A DNA stretch of 64,000 nt, taken from the NCBI RefSeq assembly GCF_000342005.1, contig NZ_AOHO01000071.1, positions 253,690-317,689 of the forward strand, written 5' to 3'. Of the stretch, positions 18,103-25,671 are shown piece by piece. Within the stretch, counting starts at the first letter, position 1. Each line of letters starts with the position of its first letter. Under the pieces are notes generated by a model, which was given only the letters and a program-made list of their open reading frames with translations, did not search any database and had not been told where the DNA came from. The position numbers were made by a program, and so were the translations under genes. Source of the stretch: Amycolatopsis decaplanina DSM 44594 (GTDB lineage Bacteria > Actinomycetota > Actinomycetes > Mycobacteriales > Pseudonocardiaceae).

Positions 18103-18311
18103 CGGTGCTCCACCTCCGCCCTGACCGGTGGGCTGAAGGGGGTCGTGGCCGCCACCTGCGTGTCGCGAAAGCCACTTTCGGGACACGCGACGTCCCGAAA
18201 GTGGCTTTCGCGACGTGGCCGAAGCGCGTCGGCGGTGCTTGGCGAGGCCAAACTGTGCCCGAGCCCGAAGCAGCGGCCGACCACCCACCGCACGTTCACG
18301 TCATAACTCAC
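18099..18311. other. Insertion-like block splitting the mceA-mceB junction
   Basis: Between the mceA stop (18308) and the mceB start (18102) lie about 200 bp that break an otherwise 4-bp-overlapped operon. The two ends carry similar sequence: 18096-18123 and 18305-18332 match at 23 of 28 positions, including a run of 13 identical bases covering the ribosome site. The block contains the perfect palindrome at 18162-18214. On the minus strand it reads as a 70-codon frame from GTG 18311 to a stop at 18099, overlapping mceA and mceB by 4 bp each; its peptide resembles nothing I know. Confidence 0.6.
18162..18214. repeat. Perfect 23-bp-stem palindrome with 7-base loop, in the mce operon
   Basis: Left arm 18162-18184 (begins GTCGCGAAAGCC, ends GGGAC) and right arm 18192-18214 are exact reverse complements; the loop 18185-18191 is ACGCGAC. 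The arm length, loop length and GTC...GAC ends are shared with the palindromes at 48113, 52442 and 57336. Placed within an operon, it may attenuate or process the transcript between mceA and mceB. Confidence 0.85.
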
Positions 18312-19642
18312 CTGAGTTCCACCTCCGCCCCGCGGTACAGCGGCCCGACCAGCAGGCTGCCCCAGTTGGGCACCTGATCCGGCGTCGTGCCCATCGCCGG
18401 TGACACGAGCAGGTCGATCAGCCGCTGCTCGTCCGGCGTGTTCACCACCGATCCGCCCGCGCTCCCGCCCGCGGGCAAGGTCCCGTTCGAGGGCAGGGTG
18501 CCGTCGGGGTCGCGCGGCGGCGCGGGTTTCGAGGACCCGTCGTCGATCGCGCCGTCCGGCGGATACTGCGGCCACCGGCCCGGCGGCGGCACCTCCGGAT
18601 AACACCGAGGGCCGCGTTTGTCGTTGTACTTCGGCTCGTCGACACCGGGCAGGTACTTGCCCCGGCTCGGCGTGAACTCGATCGTCACCCGGCTGACCTC
18701 GGGATGCGCGGTGCCCTTGCCGAACGCGAGTTCCGCGCGTGGCACCGATCCGGCGAGCTGCTTGAGCAGGCACGGATACTCCGGCGCGTACTTCGCGAGG
18801 ACGTCCAAAGTAGGCTGGAGGCTGGTGGTGAGCCGGATCAGGTTGTCCTGGTTCACTTTCAGGAAGCTCGTCAGGTCGATCGATGCGGCGGTCACCGTCG
18901 AGTAGACATCGGCGAGACCGCGCTGGCTCTCGACCAGGGTCTTGCTCGTGGTGGTCAGATCCGACAGCGCGGCCAGCAGATCCGGCGCGGCCTTGTCGTA
19001 GATCGCGGCCGCGTCGGCGAGTCCGGTGATGTCGGCCTTGAGATCGGGCAGCGACGGGTTCACCTTGCCGAGGTAGTCCGAAAGCCCCGCCAGCGTCGAG
19101 CCGAGCTGCTTGCCCTGACCGTCCAAAGCGGACGCGACGGCGTTGAGCGTGCTGGCCATCTTCTCCGGCTGAACGGCCTGCAGCAACGGCATCACGTTGC
19201 CGAGCACGGTTTCCAGCTCGATCGCGCTGCTGCTGCGGTCCTGCGGGATGACGTCACCCTCGGCGATGTGCCGCTCGGGTTTCTCAGGGACTTGCAAAGC
19301 CACATAGCGCTCGCCGAACAGCGTCTTCGGCAACAGCCGCGCGGACACGTTCGACGGGATGACCGATGTCTTGTCCGGCTGCAGTGCGAGGTCCATCGTG
19401 GCGCGATCACCGTGGGCCTGGATCGACCGCACCTCGCCGACGACCATCCCCCGCACCTTGACGTCCGCGCCCTCGCGCATCTGGTTGCCGATCCGGTCGG
19501 TCTCCAGTTTCACCAGGGTCACCGTGGTGAAGGCCTTCTGGTAGAAGGCGATGGTGGTGACGAAGAACAGCACGACCACCACGAGGAAGATCAGCCCCAG
19601 CACCTGGTGCCGGAGCCGCCGCAGCAGAATCCCCCTGTTCAC
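18308..19642 (-). CDS. mceA: Mce-family substrate-binding protein MceA
   Basis: A 444-residue Mce subunit: membrane helix (QVLGLIFLVVVVLFFVTTIAFY), REGADVKVRGMVVGEV and PKTLFGERYVALQVP in the Mce domain, long helical region, and a long Pro/Gly-rich C-terminal tail. It is first of the six mce genes. GTG 19642 overlaps the yrbEB stop by 4 bp. Order and accessory genes match mce4A of mycobacteria, the cholesterol import system. Confidence 0.85.
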   Translation of the reverse strand: MNRGILLRRLRHQVLGLIFLVVVVLFFVTTIAFYQKAFTTVTLVKLETDRIGNQMREGADVKVRGMVVGEVRSIQAHGDRATMDLALQPDKTSVIPSNVSARLLPKTLFGERYVALQVPEKPERHIAEGDVIPQDRSSSAIELETVLGNVMPLLQAVQPEKMASTLNAVASALDGQGKQLGSTLAGLSDYLGKVNPSLPDLKADITGLADAAAIYDKAAPDLLAALSDLTTTSKTLVESQRGLADVYSTVTAASIDLTSFLKVNQDNLIRLTTSLQPTLDVLAKYAPEYPCLLKQLAGSVPRAELAFGKGTAHPEVSRVTIEFTPSRGKYLPGVDEPKYNDKRGPRCYPEVPPPGRWPQYPPDGAIDDGSSKPAPPRDPDGTLPSNGTLPAGGSAGGSVVNTPDEQRLIDLLVSPAMGTTPDQVPNWGSLLVGPLYRGAEVELR

Positions 19643-20487
19643 CCGGAAATCCTCACTGTCGTGGTGGCGCCCCAGATCGCGAGGCTCAGGAAGAAGTCGA
19701 GAACCGAGATCAGCACGATCGACGTCCGCACCGCCCGGCCGACCGCGACGCCGACCCCGGCGGGCCCACCGCTGGCGGTGTAGCCGTAGTAGCAATGCGA
19801 CAGGATGACGAGCACGCTGAAGATGATCACCTTGAGGAACGACCAGAGCACGTCCTCGGGTGGCAGGAACAGCGTGAAGTAATGGTCGTAGGTGCCCGCG
19901 GACTGACCGTAGAGCCAGATGGTGATCTGCCGCGAGGCGAGATAGGACGAGAGCAGGCCGACGGCGTAGAGCGGGATGACCGCGCTGACGCCGGCGATCA
20001 CCCGCGTCGTCACGAGGTAGGGCAGGCTCGGCACGCCCATCACTTCGAGCGCGTCGATCTCTTCGGAGATCTTCATCGCGCCGAGTTGCGCGGTGAACCC
20101 GCAGCCGACGGTGGCCGAAAGCGCGAGCCCGGCCGAAAGCGGCGCGACCTCGCGGGTGTTGAAGTAGGCCGAGATGAACCCGGTCAGCGCCGCCGTGCCG
20201 AGCTGGTTCAGCGCCGAGTAGCCCTGCATGCCGACGATGAGCCCGGTGAACAGCGTCATCCCGATCATCACGCCGAGCGTCCCGCCGATCACCGCGAGCG
20301 CGCCCGTGCCGAAGCTGACTTCGGTCAGCAGGCGGAAGATCTCGCGGCCGTAGCGCCGGATCGTGCGCGGGGTCCAGGCCAGCGCCCGGAAGTAGAACGA
20401 CAGCTGGCCGCCGAAGCCTTCCAGCATCGCGCCTGGACGCGCGATGATCTCGAGCGTCCGGTCCGAAACAGCGGGTTCGCCTGCCAT
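19639..20487 (-). CDS. yrbEB: YrbE (MlaE-like) permease subunit B
   Basis: A 282-residue integral membrane protein of the MlaE/YrbE family. An N-terminal amphipathic helix precedes five to six hydrophobic segments, and the conserved EEIDALEVMGVPSLPYLVTTRV motif lies at about residues 150-170. It pairs with YrbEA to form the permease across the cytoplasmic membrane; the MceG-type ATPase that powers it is usually encoded elsewhere and is not in this window. ATG 20487 is one base after the yrbEA stop. Confidence 0.9.
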   Translation of the reverse strand: MAGEPAVSDRTLEIIARPGAMLEGFGGQLSFYFRALAWTPRTIRRYGREIFRLLTEVSFGTGALAVIGGTLGVMIGMTLFTGLIVGMQGYSALNQLGTAALTGFISAYFNTREVAPLSAGLALSATVGCGFTAQLGAMKISEEIDALEVMGVPSLPYLVTTRVIAGVSAVIPLYAVGLLSSYLASRQITIWLYGQSAGTYDHYFTLFLPPEDVLWSFLKVIIFSVLVILSHCYYGYTASGGPAGVGVAVGRAVRTSIVLISVLDFFLSLAIWGATTTVRISG

Positions 20488-20488
20488 G

Positions 20489-21262
20489 TCACATCGCCTT
20501 CGGCGGCACGATGCGCAGGTAGATCGCCGTCAGCACGACGTTGATCAGGAACAGCAGCAGGAACGTGATGACCACGGCCTGGTTCACCGCGTCGCCGACG
20601 CCTTTCGGCCCGCCCGCCGGGTTCAGCCCGCGGAACGCCGCGACCACCCCGGCGACGAAACCGTAGAGGAGCGCCTTGATCTCGCTGATCCACAAATCCG
20701 GTACTTGAGCGAGCGCGTTGAAGCTGGCGAGGTACGCGCCCGGGGTGCCGCCCTGCATGACGACGTTGAAGAAATAGCCGCCGAGCACACCGACGACGCT
20801 GACCAAACCGTTCAGCAGCACCGAAACCACGATCGCGGCGAGCACGCGGGGCACGATCAGGCGCTGGATCGGGTTGACCCCGAGGACCTCCATCGCGTCG
20901 ATCTCTTCGCGGATCTTGCGGGCGCCGATGTCGGCGCAGACCGCGCTGCCGCCCGCGCCCGCCACCAGCAGCGCGGTGATCAGCGGGCTCGCCTGCTGCA
21001 CGATCGCGAGCGCGCTCGCCGCGCCGGTGAACGACTGCGCGCCGATCTGCTGCGTCAGCGATCCCAGCTGCAAGGCGATGACCGCACCGAACGGGATCGC
21101 CACGAGCGCCGTCGGCAGGATGGTGACACTGGCGAAGAACCAGCACTGCTGGATCCATTCACGGAACTGGAACGGGCGTTTGAAGATCGCGCGCAGGACT
21201 TCCCACGACAGGGTCGCGAGCCTTCCGACCTGTGTGAGCGCACCCGTACCGGGGACGGACAT
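20489..21262 (-). CDS. yrbEA: YrbE (MlaE-like) permease subunit A
   Basis: A 257-residue MlaE-family permease: FFASVTILPTALVAIPFGAVIALQ, then AGAGGSAVCADIGARKIREEIDAMEVLGVNPIQRLIVPRV, the signature EEIDAMEVLG loop, and three further hydrophobic helices. It is first of the ten-gene mce operon. ATG 21262 is preceded by GGGAG at good distance; a GTG four codons upstream (21274) is also possible. The 105 bp up to the SDR stop contain a small AACGC-N6-GCGTT inverted repeat but no KstR box that I can see. Confidence 0.9.
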   Translation of the reverse strand: MSVPGTGALTQVGRLATLSWEVLRAIFKRPFQFREWIQQCWFFASVTILPTALVAIPFGAVIALQLGSLTQQIGAQSFTGAASALAIVQQASPLITALLVAGAGGSAVCADIGARKIREEIDAMEVLGVNPIQRLIVPRVLAAIVVSVLLNGLVSVVGVLGGYFFNVVMQGGTPGAYLASFNALAQVPDLWISEIKALLYGFVAGVVAAFRGLNPAGGPKGVGDAVNQAVVITFLLLFLINVVLTAIYLRIVPPKAM

Positions 21263-21367
21263 CGTCGCTCCCACAGAACCTCCCAGTCGCCTGCCCCGAG
21301 TCTTACTCCACCTGTCAACGCCCCATTGCGTTAGCGGTGTTCACTTTGCTCTCTCGGCACCTCCGGT

Positions 21368-22135
21368 TCAGAACTTGAGTGCGTGCGTCGCCGTGGCGCC
21401 GCCGTCGGCGACGAACTCCGCGCCCGTGCTGTACGAACTTTCGTCACTGGCCAGGAACAAGACGAGTTTCGCGATGTCCTCCGGCTGCCCGACGCGGCCG
21501 AGGGCGACCTTCTTTCCCACCCACGACATGTCGACTTTCTGCCCGCCCGCGGCGGCGGCGACCATCGGGGTGTCGATCGCGCCGGGATGAACCGAATTGA
21601 CCCGGATGTTCTTCGCGCCGAGTTCGAGCGCGGCGACCTTGGTCATCCCGCGGATCGCGAACTTGCTCGCGGTGTAGGCGACGAGGAACGGCATCCCGGC
21701 GAGCCCTTCGACTGAGGACACGTTGACGATGGAGCCGCCTCCGGCCCCGGTCATCGGTTCAACGACCGAACGCATCCCGAGAAACGCCCCGATCTGGTTG
21801 ACCCGGATGACGCGTTCGTAATCGGCGAGCGTGGTCTTGCCGAGTTCCGAGAAGTGCAGGATGCCCGCGTTGTTGACCAGCACCGTCGGCGGGCCGAACT
21901 CCGAGACGGTGCGCTCGATCGCGGCGTCCCATCCGGCCTCGTCGCTGACGTCGAGGTGCTGGTAGACGGCCGACTCGCCGAGATCGGCGGCGAGTTTCTT
22001 GCCGTCGAGGTCGTTGATGTCGGCGATCACCACGCGCGCGCCCTCGGCGACGAACAGCCGCGCGGCCGCCTCGCCCTGCCCGCGGGCCCCACCGGTGATC
22101 AGCGCTACCTTGCCGTCGAGCCTGCCCATCGTCAT
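21368..22135 (-). CDS. Short-chain dehydrogenase, Rv2002-like hydroxysteroid dehydrogenase
   Basis: A 255-residue classical SDR: TGGARGQG cofactor loop, NNAG, catalytic Ser in VNVSSVEGLAGM, YTASK (YxxxK), PG motif VHPGAIDTPM, and a C-terminal DESSYSTGAEFVADGG block. The blocks are very like M. tuberculosis Rv2002 (described as a 3-alpha/20-beta-hydroxysteroid dehydrogenase), from memory. Position between hsd4A and the mce operon supports a steroid substrate. ATG 22135 or 22129 are the likely starts; GTG 22141 is possible. Confidence 0.8.
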   Translation of the reverse strand: MTMGRLDGKVALITGGARGQGEAAARLFVAEGARVVIADINDLDGKKLAADLGESAVYQHLDVSDEAGWDAAIERTVSEFGPPTVLVNNAGILHFSELGKTTLADYERVIRVNQIGAFLGMRSVVEPMTGAGGGSIVNVSSVEGLAGMPFLVAYTASKFAIRGMTKVAALELGAKNIRVNSVHPGAIDTPMVAAAAGGQKVDMSWVGKKVALGRVGQPEDIAKLVLFLASDESSYSTGAEFVADGGATATHALKF

Positions 22136-22154
22136 CCACACCTGTTCCTGTTGT

Positions 22155-23039
22155 TCACGGCAGCGACATGATCTCGGACGCGGAGAACATCCGTTCCGGG
22201 TCGCGGTCGGCGAAGTAGCCGCCCACGCATGCGACGAGTTCTTCGGTGGTCCAGGTGCCGTTGACGGTGTCGAACCGCTGTTCCACCGACGGCGGCCGCA
22301 TCAGCGCGACCATCCCGCCGTAGACGAGGAACACCTGGCCGTTGACGCGATCGGCCTCGGGCGAGCAGAGAAAGGACACGAACGGCGCTACATGGTCGAC
22401 CGAAAGCGGGTCGATGCCTTCCGGCGCGTCGGCTCCGAAGACCGCTTCGGTCATCGCCGTGCGGGCGCGGGGGCAGATCGCGTTGGCGCGGACGCCGTAG
22501 CGGGAAAGGCCGCGCGCGGTGGAGACGGTGAGCGCGGCGATGCCCGCCTTGGCCGCGCCGTAGTTCGGCTGCCCGGGGGCGCCGAGCAGGAACGACTCCG
22601 ACGCGGTGTTGACCACCCGGCCGTACACCGGCGCGCCGTCTACTTTGGACTTGTCTCGCCAGTACGCCCCGGCATTGCGCGAAAGCAGGAAGTGCCCGCG
22701 CAGATGGACCCGGAGCACGGTGTCCCATTCGTCGTCGGACATCGAGAACAGCATCCGGTCGCGCAACACGCCGGCGTTGTTGACCAGGACGTGCAGTCCG
22801 CCGAAGTGGTCGACGGCGGCGGTGAGCAGCGCGTCCGCTGTCGCGGACTCCGAGACGTCGCCGGTGACCGCGACGGCCTTGCCGCCCTCGGCCTCGATCT
22901 CGTCGGCCACCGCCCGCGCCGCGACCGACACGTCGTTGACCACCACCGACGCTCCCGCGGCGGCCAGCGCCAGCGCCTCGGCCCGGCCGAGTCCCGCGCC
23001 GGCCCCGGTCACGATGGCCGTCTTGCCGTCCAAACTCAC
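22155..23039 (-). CDS. hsd4A: Hsd4A-like 3-hydroxyacyl-CoA/17-beta-hydroxysteroid dehydrogenase
   Basis: A 294-residue SDR with TGAGAGLG (residues about 11-18), NNAG, a Ser-containing VNTASESFLLGAPGQPNYGAAK block with YxxxK, and a long C-terminal part with WTTEELVACVGGYF. The length and the heteroatom-binding N-terminus (VSLDGKTAIVTGAG) match Hsd4A (Rv3502c), which acts in cholesterol side-chain beta-oxidation. GTG 23039 has a strong AAGGAGG six bases before it. Gene order fdxD-hsd4A-yrbE is that of mce4 in mycobacteria. Confidence 0.8.
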   Translation of the reverse strand: MSLDGKTAIVTGAGAGLGRAEALALAAAGASVVVNDVSVAARAVADEIEAEGGKAVAVTGDVSESATADALLTAAVDHFGGLHVLVNNAGVLRDRMLFSMSDDEWDTVLRVHLRGHFLLSRNAGAYWRDKSKVDGAPVYGRVVNTASESFLLGAPGQPNYGAAKAGIAALTVSTARGLSRYGVRANAICPRARTAMTEAVFGADAPEGIDPLSVDHVAPFVSFLCSPEADRVNGQVFLVYGGMVALMRPPSVEQRFDTVNGTWTTEELVACVGGYFADRDPERMFSASEIMSLP

Positions 23040-23068
23040 TCCGGGCCTCCTTGCCTCTCCGCACACAC

Positions 23069-23082
23069 TAGAATCTGTTCTT
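23069..23082. promoter_or_regulatory. Degenerate KstR-like box upstream of hsd4A
   Basis: TAGAATCTGTTCTT resembles the KstR palindrome TNNAACNNGTTNNA with two deviations from the fixed positions. It ends 30 bp before the hsd4A start, in the 71-bp gap after fdxD, where an operator would act on hsd4A and the genes downstream. A weak match; binding is inferred. Confidence 0.4.
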
Positions 23083-23110
23083 GCCCGATGCAAGCATCAA
23101 ATAAACGGTG

Positions 23111-23302
23111 CTAACCACGTATGAGCAGGGCATTTTTCGGACAGCTCGCCACAGCTTGAGTAACACGTTCTACTTGATTCTGCGGAACTTCGGCCGACGC
23201 GAGGACGAGCTCCTCGTCGTCATCGAGATCGAAGACCTCCGGCGCGAAGCCGACACAGATCGCGTTCGCCTCGCACAGCGAGCGATCGACGTCGATCTCC
23301 AT
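23111..23302 (-). CDS. fdxD: Small 3Fe-4S-type ferredoxin FdxD
   Basis: A 63-residue ferredoxin: LCEANAIC gives Cys-x5-Cys with Asn at the position often held by His or Cys, followed by APEVFDLDD, and VASCPKNAL supplies the last Cys-Pro. Three cluster cysteines suggest a [3Fe-4S] centre, like ferredoxins that serve cytochromes P450. It corresponds in position to Rv3503c fdxD. ATG 23302 follows GGAGGG; ten upstream codons of the frame overlap the promoter and are excluded. Likely electron carrier for a steroid-oxidising enzyme encoded elsewhere. Confidence 0.85.
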   Translation of the reverse strand: MEIDVDRSLCEANAICVGFAPEVFDLDDDEELVLASAEVPQNQVERVTQAVASCPKNALLIRG

Positions 23303-23333
23303 ATTCCCTCCTCGCCGCCACACCTGGTACAAC

Positions 23334-23347
23334 TAGAACAGGTTCTA
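23334..23347. promoter_or_regulatory. KstR-type operator between fdxD and chsE4
   Basis: TAGAACAGGTTCTA is a perfect palindrome that meets the KstR consensus TNNAACNNGTTNNA at all fixed positions. It lies 32 bp upstream of fdxD and 58 bp upstream of chsE4, in the only divergent promoter of the steroid locus, so one TetR-type repressor could control both arms. KstR itself is not in the window. Confidence 0.8.
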
Positions 23348-23405
23348 CCCTACCGCCGCGAGCGGCCATGGCACCAGTAACGAGCACCGACGGCAGAGGT
23401 GACGG

Positions 23406-24587
23406 ATGCGGATCGACTACACGCCGGAGCAGCGGGCACTGGCCGGGGAACTCCGGGAGTACTTCGCCGGGCTGATGACCCCCGAACGCCGTGAAGCCCT
23501 GGCCGGCGACGGCGGCGAGTACGGCAACGGCCTGGTGTACAAGGAGATCGTCCGCGAACTCGGCAGTTCGGGCTGGCTCGCGATCGGCTGGCCCCGCGAG
23601 TACGGCGGCCAGGACCGGCCGATGCTCGACCAGCTCATCTTCACCGACGAGGCGGCCGCGGCGGGGGTGCCCGTCCCGTTCCTCACGGTGAACACCGTAG
23701 GGCCGACCATCATGCGCTACGGCACCGAAGAACAGAAAGCGTTCTACCTGCCGAAGATCGCCGCCGGAGAACTGCACTTCGCGATCGGCTACTCCGAACC
23801 GGGCGCGGGGACCGACCTGGCGGCCCTGCGCACCCGCGCGATCCGCGACGGCGACGACTACGTCATCAACGGCCAGAAGATGTGGACGAGCCTGATCGAG
23901 TACGCCGACTACATCTGGCTGGCCGCCCGCACCGACCCCGAGGCGCACCGGCACAAGGGCCTGAGCATGCTGATCGTGCCGACGTCGGCCCCCGGCTTCT
24001 CCTGGACGAAGGTGCACACGGTCGCCGGGCCGGGCACGAGCGCGACCTACTACGACGACGTGCGCGTCCCGGTGACCTCCCGGGTCGCCGGGGAGAACGA
24101 GGGCTGGCCGCTCATCACGAACCAGCTCAACCACGAACGGGTCGCGCTGACCTCGGCAGCACCGATCCAGACGTCGCTGCGCGAGGTGCTGAACTGGGCG
24201 CAGACCACGAAACTGCCCGACGGCTCCCGCGTCGTCGACCAGCCGTGGGTGCGGCTGCACCTGGCGCGGATCCACACGCACGCCGAGTACCTGAAACTGC
24301 GGAACTGGCGGATCGCCTGGGCGGCCGCGAGCAGCGAGCTGGGCCCCGAGGAGGCGTCGGCGACCAAGGTGTTCGGCACGGAGTTCGCGACCGAGGCCTA
24401 CCGGCTGATGATGGAGATCCTCGGAGCGGGCGCCGTGGTCCGTGACGGCTCCCCCGGCGCCCTGCTGCGCGGCCGGATCGAACGGCTGCACCGCTCGTCG
24501 CTGATCCTCACCTTCGGCGGCGGCGCCAACGAGATCCAGCGGGACATGATCGCCGCGACCGCCCTCGGCCTGCCCGTCACGCGCTAG
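23406..24587 (+). CDS. chsE4: Acyl-CoA dehydrogenase ChsE4-like (FadE26)
   Basis: A 393-residue acyl-CoA dehydrogenase with FAIGYSEPGAGTDLAALRTRA (FAD/substrate loop), NGQKMWTSL, LILTFGGGANEIQRDMIA at the C-terminus. The partner gene follows after 10 bp. ChsE4-ChsE5 in M. tuberculosis forms an alpha2-beta2 dehydrogenase that oxidises the steroid side chain CoA thioester, in the same place next to mce4. ATG 23406 follows AGAGG. Substrate is inferred from gene order. Confidence 0.85.
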   Translation: MRIDYTPEQRALAGELREYFAGLMTPERREALAGDGGEYGNGLVYKEIVRELGSSGWLAIGWPREYGGQDRPMLDQLIFTDEAAAAGVPVPFLTVNTVGPTIMRYGTEEQKAFYLPKIAAGELHFAIGYSEPGAGTDLAALRTRAIRDGDDYVINGQKMWTSLIEYADYIWLAARTDPEAHRHKGLSMLIVPTSAPGFSWTKVHTVAGPGTSATYYDDVRVPVTSRVAGENEGWPLITNQLNHERVALTSAAPIQTSLREVLNWAQTTKLPDGSRVVDQPWVRLHLARIHTHAEYLKLRNWRIAWAAASSELGPEEASATKVFGTEFATEAYRLMMEILGAGAVVRDGSPGALLRGRIERLHRSSLILTFGGGANEIQRDMIAATALGLPVTR

Positions 24588-24597
24588 GAGACACCTC

Positions 24598-25671
24598 ATG
24601 GACTTCACACACACCGAAGCGCAGCGGGATCTCGCGTCGCTCACGCGCCGGATCCTGACGGACAAGGTCACCCCCGAGGTACTGGGGCCGCACGGTTCCG
24701 GCGGATTCGACGCTCCACTGTGGACTGCGCTGGCCCAGGCCGGGGTGCTCGACGCCGCGCTGCCGCAGTCGGTCGGCGGCGGCGGGTTCGGCCTGCTCGA
24801 GCAGTGTTCCGTCCTGGCCGAGATCGGCCGCGCGGTCGCGCCCGTGCCGTATCTGACGTCGGTCGTCATGGGCGCGGCGGCGGTCACGGAATTCGGGGAC
24901 GGGCGGCTCGCGGAGCGCTGGGTCGTCCCGATCCTGCGCGGCGACCACGTCCTCGCGGTGGCGCTGCCGGATTACGGCGTGCCGTGTGGTTTCACCGCCG
25001 AGGCCGACGGCGACGGCTGGCGCCTGACCGGCGCGCAGACCGCGGTGCCTTCGGGCGCTTTCGCGCACGGGTTCCTCGTCGAAGCCGCCATCGACGGCGG
25101 TCGTCAGGTGTTCTTGCTCGACCGGGACTCGGTGACCGTCTCACCGCAGCGGACCGTCGACCACGCCGACGCGGCGCTCGTCGAACTGTCCGGCGCGAAG
25201 GCCACGGCCTCACTGGGCGACATCGGCGAATGGCTGCGGCTGCGGGGCACGATCGGCGTCTGCGCGCAGCAGCTCGGCGTCGTCGAACGGGCGCTGGAGC
25301 TGACCGCGGCGTACGCGCGGGAGCGCAAGCAGTTCGGCCACCTCATCGGGAGTTTCCAGGCGGTGCGGCAGCGGCTCGCCGACGGCTACGTCGACGTCGA
25401 AGCCGTCCGGCTGTCGTTGTGGCAGGCCGCCTGGCGGCTGAGCGAAGGCCTGCCGTCGGCCGAGGAGGTCGCGACGGCGAAGTTCTGGGCGGCCGAGGCC
25501 GGACATCGCGTCGCGCACACCGCCGTGCACATCCATGGCGGGGTCGGCATCGACGTCGACCACACGCTGCATCGTTACTTCGTCGCGGCGAAGCGGCTCG
25601 AATTCATCCTGGGCGGGGCGACCGCGCAGCTGCGGGGGCTCGGCGATCTCCTGGCCGCGGACCCGGCATGA
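24598..25671 (+). CDS. chsE5: Acyl-CoA dehydrogenase ChsE5-like (FadE27)
   Basis: A 357-residue acyl-CoA dehydrogenase-fold subunit: SVGGGGFGLLEQCSVLAEIGRAVAP, CAQQLGVVERALELTAAYARERKQFG and HIHGGVGIDVDHTLHRYF. It is shorter than the neighbour and complements it, as in heterotetrameric steroid acyl-CoA dehydrogenases where each partner supplies part of the FAD site. Its stop overlaps the fadD17 start (ATGA). Confidence 0.85.
   Translation: MDFTHTEAQRDLASLTRRILTDKVTPEVLGPHGSGGFDAPLWTALAQAGVLDAALPQSVGGGGFGLLEQCSVLAEIGRAVAPVPYLTSVVMGAAAVTEFGDGRLAERWVVPILRGDHVLAVALPDYGVPCGFTAEADGDGWRLTGAQTAVPSGAFAHGFLVEAAIDGGRQVFLLDRDSVTVSPQRTVDHADAALVELSGAKATASLGDIGEWLRLRGTIGVCAQQLGVVERALELTAAYARERKQFGHLIGSFQAVRQRLADGYVDVEAVRLSLWQAAWRLSEGLPSAEEVATAKFWAAEAGHRVAHTAVHIHGGVGIDVDHTLHRYFVAAKRLEFILGGATAQLRGLGDLLAADPA

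Noticed and set aside
18099..18311. A genuine small gene between mceA and mceB
   Set aside because: Although the frame overlaps both neighbours neatly, a third of it is palindrome sequence and the overlaps come from the duplicated junction; I list it as an insertion-like block and not as a CDS.
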